Assembly: GCA_003254925.1 (NCBI GenBank)
Contig: QANZ01050140.1
Span: 80,335-144,334 of the forward strand
DNA from: Chamaecrista fasciculata
Taxonomy: Eukaryota > Streptophyta > Magnoliopsida > Fabales > Fabaceae
Direction of reading: 5' to 3'
DNA length: 64,000 nucleotides
Below are positions 58,290 to 64,000 of the stretch, piece by piece. A program made the translations under genes and the position numbers. The notes under the pieces are model-generated. The model ran no database searches. It saw only the letters and a list, made by a program, of their open reading frames with translations, and had not been told where the DNA came from. The stretch's first letter is position 1. Each line of letters opens with the position of its first letter.

Positions 58290-60134
58290 TCACCAACGTT
58301 GTTCACAAATGTAAACAAGAATGATTAAACATCAATAATCATCAACAAAATAGCAGCAAATCAAGTCCAAGGCTTTGAGAGTTAACAATGAAAGAGAAGG
58401 CACAAACCAGGAAACTTGGGGAAGTGGCCGACCAATTGTCGCCGGCGGCCTCTCCGACGTCGGTCAGCGGTGGCGATGGCGTCTGGGAGTGTTGTGGTGG
58501 AGAACGACGAAAGGGTGAGGATGTAAAAATAGGTCCCTAGAGTGAGTGAGCTTCGTGGTTCGTGTCGTGGGTTATAACTTTGGGGCTGGAGGGACTCCAT
58601 TGAAATTCCAGAAACTTTGTGGGGGCGAGTGGTAGTTTAAGCACAGGATACAGAAGATGACAGGAAAAAACTTATATAAGGTTATTCCTCCAATTAAAAG
58701 CTTAATTTACATTCTCTCTTCCATAATGTCATGCAAAAAAGGTATGTTTAATATTCTCCCTCTATCATGATTGGTCATGCATCAAATTTTTGTCACTTGT
58801 CAAATGCTTATAGGGAACCTTATAGCAAAGATATAAGTAACCTTACCTAAGTTTTTCCAAGATGAAATTACATTTTTATCCCATAAAAATAGATTTCTTT
58901 CAAAATAGTCTTTAAAAACACGTATTCTTCGAAATAAAGTTTTTTTTTGACAAAATTTATATCGATGGATTCATAAAATAAAATCCCTAATTCCTCTCCA
59001 CTCCGCCATCGCCACTTTTGTCTGTCTCGCTGGAGTGAATCAGTCACCGTGGGTATCCAGTAAGCTACAAATCGACGTCGACCCTTATCGCTCTCACGGT
59101 ACACGTTCCCGTTTATTTGTTATTCTCTGCTCTCACTTTGTGCTTCTGTGTCTTTTTATTGGTGTGCTAAATTTTACTTTAAATCATCGTCATCGTGCTT
59201 TTGTTGCCCAAAGTCCATCAATTTCCTGATTGTCACACCATAACATAAGTTTGCTCTGTGTATTTCTGCATTTGTTAGCAGAATAAATATTATAGTCGGT
59301 GGGTTCTGTTTTAAGTGAAAACGGATCAGGGCTTCTGGGTTTATAAATCCTTTTCCAATTGCAAATTTCAATCGAAGTCCTTCTTTGAAAACTTATGACT
59401 ACTTTCATATTGTTTCTAAGAATAATTAGTTGCCATGGTAATGATTCTTCAGGATATTTCAAGAGTTTCATGGATTTTGGTCTTGTGATATTTGTTGGTA
59501 TGCATGAGTCCTGGCGGACCTATTCTTTCAAAAGTTGTTGTTTCTCTTTTCAATATCCTTATTGCTAGTTGTTAATAAATAGTAGACTAACTGAATTGGA
59601 AATATATCATCTTTACGGGTGTCAGTAATAATTTGAAAATTAATTCTTAGGATGATGATTGGAAGTCTTACATACCTCTTGGAATTATGCAAATTGCATT
59701 TAAGCTATGAAGCTTTCTTTATGTAGGATTTTAATTATGAATTTTCAGTACACATAAACTGCTGTTCCTTCTCTAATGGCATTTGAACATGGTATCTTCA
59801 TTGTTATGCTTGCCATTTGATTTCATAGTAGCTTTATTGGTACTTATCCTTTATGATGGCGTTTACTGGTAAATGACAACTCTGTCCATTTGTGAGCCAA
59901 ACATGAATGTATTACGGTATGGAACACAGTTGTTCATTCCTTAGCAAGGAACTATTAGTAGAGAAGGAGCACCGTGGAATTTTTTATTTTGGACTCTTCT
60001 GAACCAAAGGACCATGTTGCCGATGTTATTGGGGTCATTTGTCATAGCCTAATAGTTTTCTTTGTCTGTCTCATCATTTGATCTAGTGAACAATTAAATC
60101 ATCCTTTATATGTTGACAGAGCTTTCTTCATACC
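58290..60134. other. Intergenic and probable leader of the gene at 60135
   Basis: A GC-rich patch at about 58430-58520 gives a minus-strand Arg-rich frame with no family match. A likely non-coding first exon ends near 59059 (CCA|GTAAGC), followed by an intron with acceptor GACAG at 60115-60119, just before the ATG at 60135. Confidence 0.45.
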
Positions 60135-61509
60135 ATGAAGAGGACAATGCCATGGAGTGATGATGATGATGACTCATCATCAGATGAATCCTCATCATTA
60201 CATTCAGACTCGGAACAAAACAATGAAATTGGTGAGAAAAAATCCGAAGGTATTTGATGATAATATTTTCTTCCATTTGATAAGTTGGAAAAATATATGC
60301 TAACATAAAGATGTGAAGCATGTTTCTTGTGATAAGTTTTGCTGACTTTGTTAATAAAATACGCATGAATAAATATGATACTATCGATAGCGTCCATAGA
60401 AGTTTATTAGAACTTAGTTATATCTAGTTCCGTGAGCAACAAATGTGCATGGATGCTTATTGCAATTATGTCATTTTGTTTCGTTGATAGATATTTTGTT
60501 CATCCCCTTGAATGTGGATTGATGCTCACCATACGTATGACACTTCGGTCTTGGGTAGCTTTGTCAGTTTCATTTTAAAATTTCTTAACACATAGGACTA
60601 GACAAATTGGACTTCAACAATGGATTAGTAATAAAACTATCTCTTAGAAAATCATACTGACGCACGATACTAGCAGTTAGCTAAAGATCATTTCACGGTG
60701 TTCAAATTCGGGTTACGACAGAAAGGTAATTGACAGTTAATAATTTGGCAGAGCAGTAGTGCAAATTAATGGTGCCCTATTTTGTAGAACAAAATACAGG
60801 ATTTCCAGGTGGTGATAAATTATGAATTGTGATGTTGATGTAACTAGTGAGCGCTGTAGAATGATGAAACCTTAAATAATTGCCTAATATTCAAATTGTT
60901 AGAGGATGTCCTACTTGAGAAAAGCCTAAATTTGAAGAGCCGATTATGATATGTCTACGTGCATAAATGAAGATGGACTTGATTGTGAATGCGAAAAAGA
61001 ATGTTAAAATTTGAATATCTTTGTTCTCTGCTGCTATTAAAGCTTAACATCTTCGTGAAAATTTTTGCGCCAACTTCGCTGCAATGCAATTTCACTTGAC
61101 TAATTATATAACATTGTCAACAGGTAAATCTAGAAAGCAGAAAAGCAGTGTTATTGACTTTGAAACTTTGAAGCGACATGGTTTCAAAGGTGGACCTTCA
61201 GTCTTGAAGGTACCCCTACCAAAAGAAGGGAGTGACTTGAAACAAGATTGGACTTGGTCCACTGGGAAGGAAAGGCGTGTGGAAAAAGATGAAGAATCGT
61301 ACGAAGAAAGACAGAAAACAAGAGCTGCTATACACCTAGGTGAGCAGCTATCAACTGTTCAGACTCAGAAAGAGAAGAAGAACATTTCTTTCTCTCAGAA
61401 GGAGAAGAGGAAAAGAGAGCTTGGTCAGGCAAGCCGAGGGAAAAATTATGTTGAAGAAGAGAAGAGGTTGTTGAGGGACAATGGAATATATTCTGGTTTC
61501 GATACTTGA
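60135..61509 (+). CDS. Conserved lysine-rich protein of unknown function, two coding exons
   Basis: Model: join(60135..60249, 61124..61509), 166 aa, phase-1 GT-AG junction. The first coding exon gives MKRTMPWSDDDDDSSSDESS, an acidic Ser-rich region. The second gives KSSVIDFETLKRHGFKGGPS, then VLKVPLPKE, DWTWSTGKERR, SYEERQKTRAAI and a C-terminus FSQKEKRKRELGQASRGKNY with VEEEKRLLRDNGIYSGFD. The last ~45 residues look strongly constrained, and I recall a similar C-terminus in other plant proteins, but I cannot name a domain or function. Many Lys/Arg clusters suggest nuclear location, as inference. No signal peptide or membrane segment. The long gap to the first non-coding exon is typical of a housekeeping gene. 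Confidence 0.85.
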
Positions 61510-62226
61510 TATACGATTGCCAACCTACAATTCTCTTCAATGTGTAAAACTGGTGTCTGCGAGGCTCCCTTGCTGTTGCGGCTGATAAGATTTACGTGTA
61601 GTATGGGATTGGAAAATGGAAACCCTTTTAGGTGATGAACAGTTTGAACTAATAACAATTTCTTCTTCTTAATTGAGATTTGCTAATAAGTGCTTTTATA
61701 ATTCTAGTTAAAAATTATTTAATTGCTTCTAAAAGAATAAAAAAATAATGAAGTAACGATTTACATTCAATTGAGGACAAAAATATCATCTCACTTGCTT
61801 AAAATTTAATATACTTGTCTACTCATCGACTTTTTTTTTGTATTAATTAATCATAGAATATCAAAATTACACAAACCTTCATACGTGTCTTGAAGATGAC
61901 AGACATCATGACAATTCAAAGCATGGCCTAAAGTTTTCAAACGCCAATAATCAGCCGTTTTTGCTTCTCACAAATTGAAAGAGAAAAAATTCTGACATTC
62001 TCCTGATACTAATCTCGAGACCTACAGAACATCGAGTTTGAAGGTTGCTAGTATTGAAAGGCAAATATACCGTTAAGACCAAAAGTATAGAATGGATATA
62101 TCTTATGACGCTACCCAAAGGTCTTTCAACATCACACAGCAGCAGCTGGCAGCCTTCTCGGCAAGTAAATCCTCAGTAGGTATTGCAGTCCAATTCCATG
62201 CATCATTTGTGATGTCAAGTCAGTCA
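61510..62226. other. Convergent intergenic space
   Basis: 3' flanks of the plus-strand unknown gene and the minus-strand methyltransferase gene. No gene here; the frame at 62092-62331 is antisense to the methyltransferase last exon. Confidence 0.6.
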
Positions 62227-63155
62227 TCATTCTGTGGCAAGAGTTTCAGATCTCCTGGAGAGTGTGTTGTATATGCCTCTGATAGTACCTGGGGTTGTTC
62301 GGCAGCAGCCTCCTACAAGGGAAGCTCCTAGCTCACACCATTTGTTTACGTACGAGATAAAATCTTCATCTGAAACCCCTGTATGTTGCTGTTATAATAA
62401 CGTAGGATCAATATTAATTATTACATAATTCCAGTTATTTCAAAAGTGAATCTTTTAAAATGATCAGATAAAAAATGACCACTCTATACCTGAAAAACAA
62501 CACCAAATGTAACAGTAGAAACAGATAAAAGGAACTTACTACCCACTCCTTCCGCTCAGCGTCATATTTTTCCCCACTGTTTGGATATATAACAATAGGT
62601 TTTGTAGTCACCTGAAGGATACACACATCGATGAAGGATAAGCATTTTCTGAAGTTGTCTCATAAATAATAGAAACTAAATAACATTGATGTTTATTCTT
62701 CTATCAAGATAATGCCAAAAAAAAAACTACAGCTTTCTAATACGCAAGAATTAGTTGCAGAGAAGATTCAAATTTTATATTGGTTAAGGCCTTAAAGGGT
62801 TAAATTGTGGTCAAATTTATATAAGCCACCTTCTGTCATAATAAATGGAGAAAAATTGAATTCTGTCATCCAGCAGTTACACGTGCAAGCAGACATATAT
62901 AGGCACCTATGAAAATGATTCAATTTGATGTTTGAGAACCCAAGGTTATACCTTCCTAAGCGATAATATTAGTCCATGTATAAATCTGGGTGGAGTGCAG
63001 TTGATTCCAACGGCCACAACTCTTTTACAAGACTCAGCAACAGAGCCACACTCCTCTAAAGAATCACCACTAACAACATGAATTCCATCCTTGGAGTTAA
63101 ATGAAAACCAAGCAGGAATCTTTATGTTTTCTTCTTCCAAAAGCTCTGCATAAGC
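62227..63155 (-). CDS. Homocysteine S-methyltransferase, 3' part (gene continues beyond window)
   Basis: Visible exons: complement(join(62227..62388, 62540..62611, 62952..63155)), 145 codons, all phase-0 junctions. The most upstream visible exon encodes AYAELLEEENIKIPAWFSFN, then the SGDSLEECGSVAESCK stretch and VVAVGINCTPPRFIHGL. The next gives VTTKPIVIYPNSGEKYDAER with KEWV. The last reads QHTGVSDEDFISYVNKWCEL, GASLVGGCCRTTP and ends RRSETLATE. GINC and GGCC supply the three zinc-ligand cysteines of the family. The enzyme makes methionine from homocysteine using S-methylmethionine. The N-terminal half must lie beyond 64000, behind an intron of more than 840 bp. Nothing looks broken in the visible part. 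Which HMT paralog this is cannot be decided. Confidence 0.93.
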
Positions 63156-64000
63156 CTGATTAATAAAAAAGCATAGTTAGGTAGAGTCAAGAGCAAAAAG
63201 GAAAATTGGAAGGACAGAATTCAGAGAGAGTAAGATTCTAGGTCTACTGTTTCCATCAGCAACTTGAGAGTTTTGCGCCATCCCAGGATGCAAGCTATGT
63301 TCAATTAATTCATGTCTTGGAATCTAAACAAAAATAAAAAATTTACTTGCTTTCTGAAAAGGAAGTTTACTAATGTCTCAACTTCTTGTGGTCCATATAA
63401 ACAAATGGCAGATTTTTAGCCAATTTCTGTTTAGCATAAGTTCTTTAATTCCTCATTCCTGGGATATTAGTGAAGCTTGCCCATTAGGGGTCTTTCTCAC
63501 CTGTGCTATCAATAAGAAGGAGCCATTTCCCGCTAAGCCCAAAAGAGAGGAAGACAAAGAGGTACATACAGTATGTATATATATAACATGAGAAAGGCTA
63601 GAAAGCGACAAATAAAATATATTATATATACCATGAGGAATACTTAAATAAAGACTACAGTAAATCTTTGAAGCTTCAGGCATCACGTATGACAGCCAAC
63701 CAAGTCTTCTGGTTGCAGTTTACAGAATTTGCAAAAGAAACTTAGTACTTCCTCAATTTCTTGTGGTTCATACTTCATACAAACAACTGGTAGACTTTGA
63801 GCCAAATTCTGTAGGGATGGATCCATTTCAGATACAGGGGACTTTATGGTTTGAGAAAGGTTGGAAAGACAGGGTTCAAATAAAAACTACGGTAAACATT
63901 AAAAGCAATTGTCAGTTCTCTTTTAAGAAATCATGTATGACGGCCTACCAGGTCTTCTGATTGCAATTCACAGTTTTTAAAAGTGCATAAAGACCAAAAA
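63156..64000 (-). other. Intron of the homocysteine S-methyltransferase gene with internal repeats
   Basis: No upstream exon of the enzyme is found before the window ends. Imperfect repeats occur: CTCAA(C/T)TTCTTGTGGT(C/T)CATA at about 63380 and 63752, and the GTATGAC(A/G)GCC(A/T)ACCA(A/G)GTCTTCTG(G/A)TTGCA stretch at about 63690 and 63935. Confidence 0.6.

Noticed and set aside
58382..58600. Arg-rich 72-aa minus-strand frame in a GC-rich patch
   Set aside because: Could be a gene fragment, but no domain or splice partner is visible.
1..64000. tRNA, rRNA, known microRNA precursors and CRISPR arrays
   Set aside because: I looked for tRNA B-box/cloverleaf patterns and for conserved plant microRNA words and saw none convincing; only the SINE-like A/B boxes at 30.4 kb. 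CRISPR is not expected in a plant nuclear genome.

Overview
This window is nuclear DNA from a flowering plant, almost certainly a eudicot. The evidence is AT-rich intergenic DNA, short GT-AG introns, and plant-specific families: LEA D-34/SMP, FLZ zinc fingers, GPI-anchored lipid-transfer proteins, SKIP30-type F-box/kelch, PPR, vicilin-like cupin, type I inositol polyphosphate 5-phosphatase and plant homocysteine S-methyltransferase. The species cannot be fixed from the sequence. N positions (1600, 2038, 17042, 47951-47993) and a 33-base G run show that it is a draft assembly.

Layout. 2.3-5.0 kb: two minus-strand seed-type genes, a normal LEA D-34 gene and a short divergent tandem relative, each with a CACGTG ABRE-like element upstream. 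6.4-6.8 kb: a solo LTR. 7.3-7.7 kb: a small HSP20-like gene. 11.4-12.4 kb: an FLZ gene. 14.6-14.9 kb: a foldback MITE. 17.6-20.4 kb: a SKIP30-type F-box/kelch gene with a long 5'UTR intron. 20.9-24.2 kb: repeat-rich, with an interrupted duplication, a Stowaway-like MITE, a 1.8-kb MULE and a foldback. 25.0-29.5 kb: a tandem trio of LTPG genes, the middle one with a broken start frame. 30.3-31.1 kb: a SINE-like piece and a retrotransposon RNase H remnant. 31.8-34.9 kb: a three-exon PPR gene. 36.3-37.9 kb: a vicilin-like pseudogene with a MITE in its intron. 39.2-40.5 kb: a compact second FLZ gene. 41.0-42.4 kb: tandem repeats and a Gypsy-type LTR piece. 44.5-50.5 kb: a nested mobile-element block whose Helitron-like core carries an internal fragment of a KAS I gene. 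53.5-56.4 kb: a ten-exon inositol 5-phosphatase gene. 57.3-58.3 kb: two foldback elements. 60.1-61.5 kb: a conserved lysine-rich protein of unknown function. 62.2-64.0 kb: the 3' half of a homocysteine S-methyltransferase gene running off the window.

The genes do not form one pathway. The two local groupings are the seed-maturation LEA pair and the LTPG cluster. Exon coordinates were assembled by hand from open frames, splice consensus and family resemblance; no alignment or transcript data were available. The most noteworthy signals are the gene-fragment-carrying Helitron-like block, the MITE-bearing vicilin pseudogene, the start-frame break in the middle LTPG gene, the divergent LEA paralog and several insertions with exact target-site duplications.
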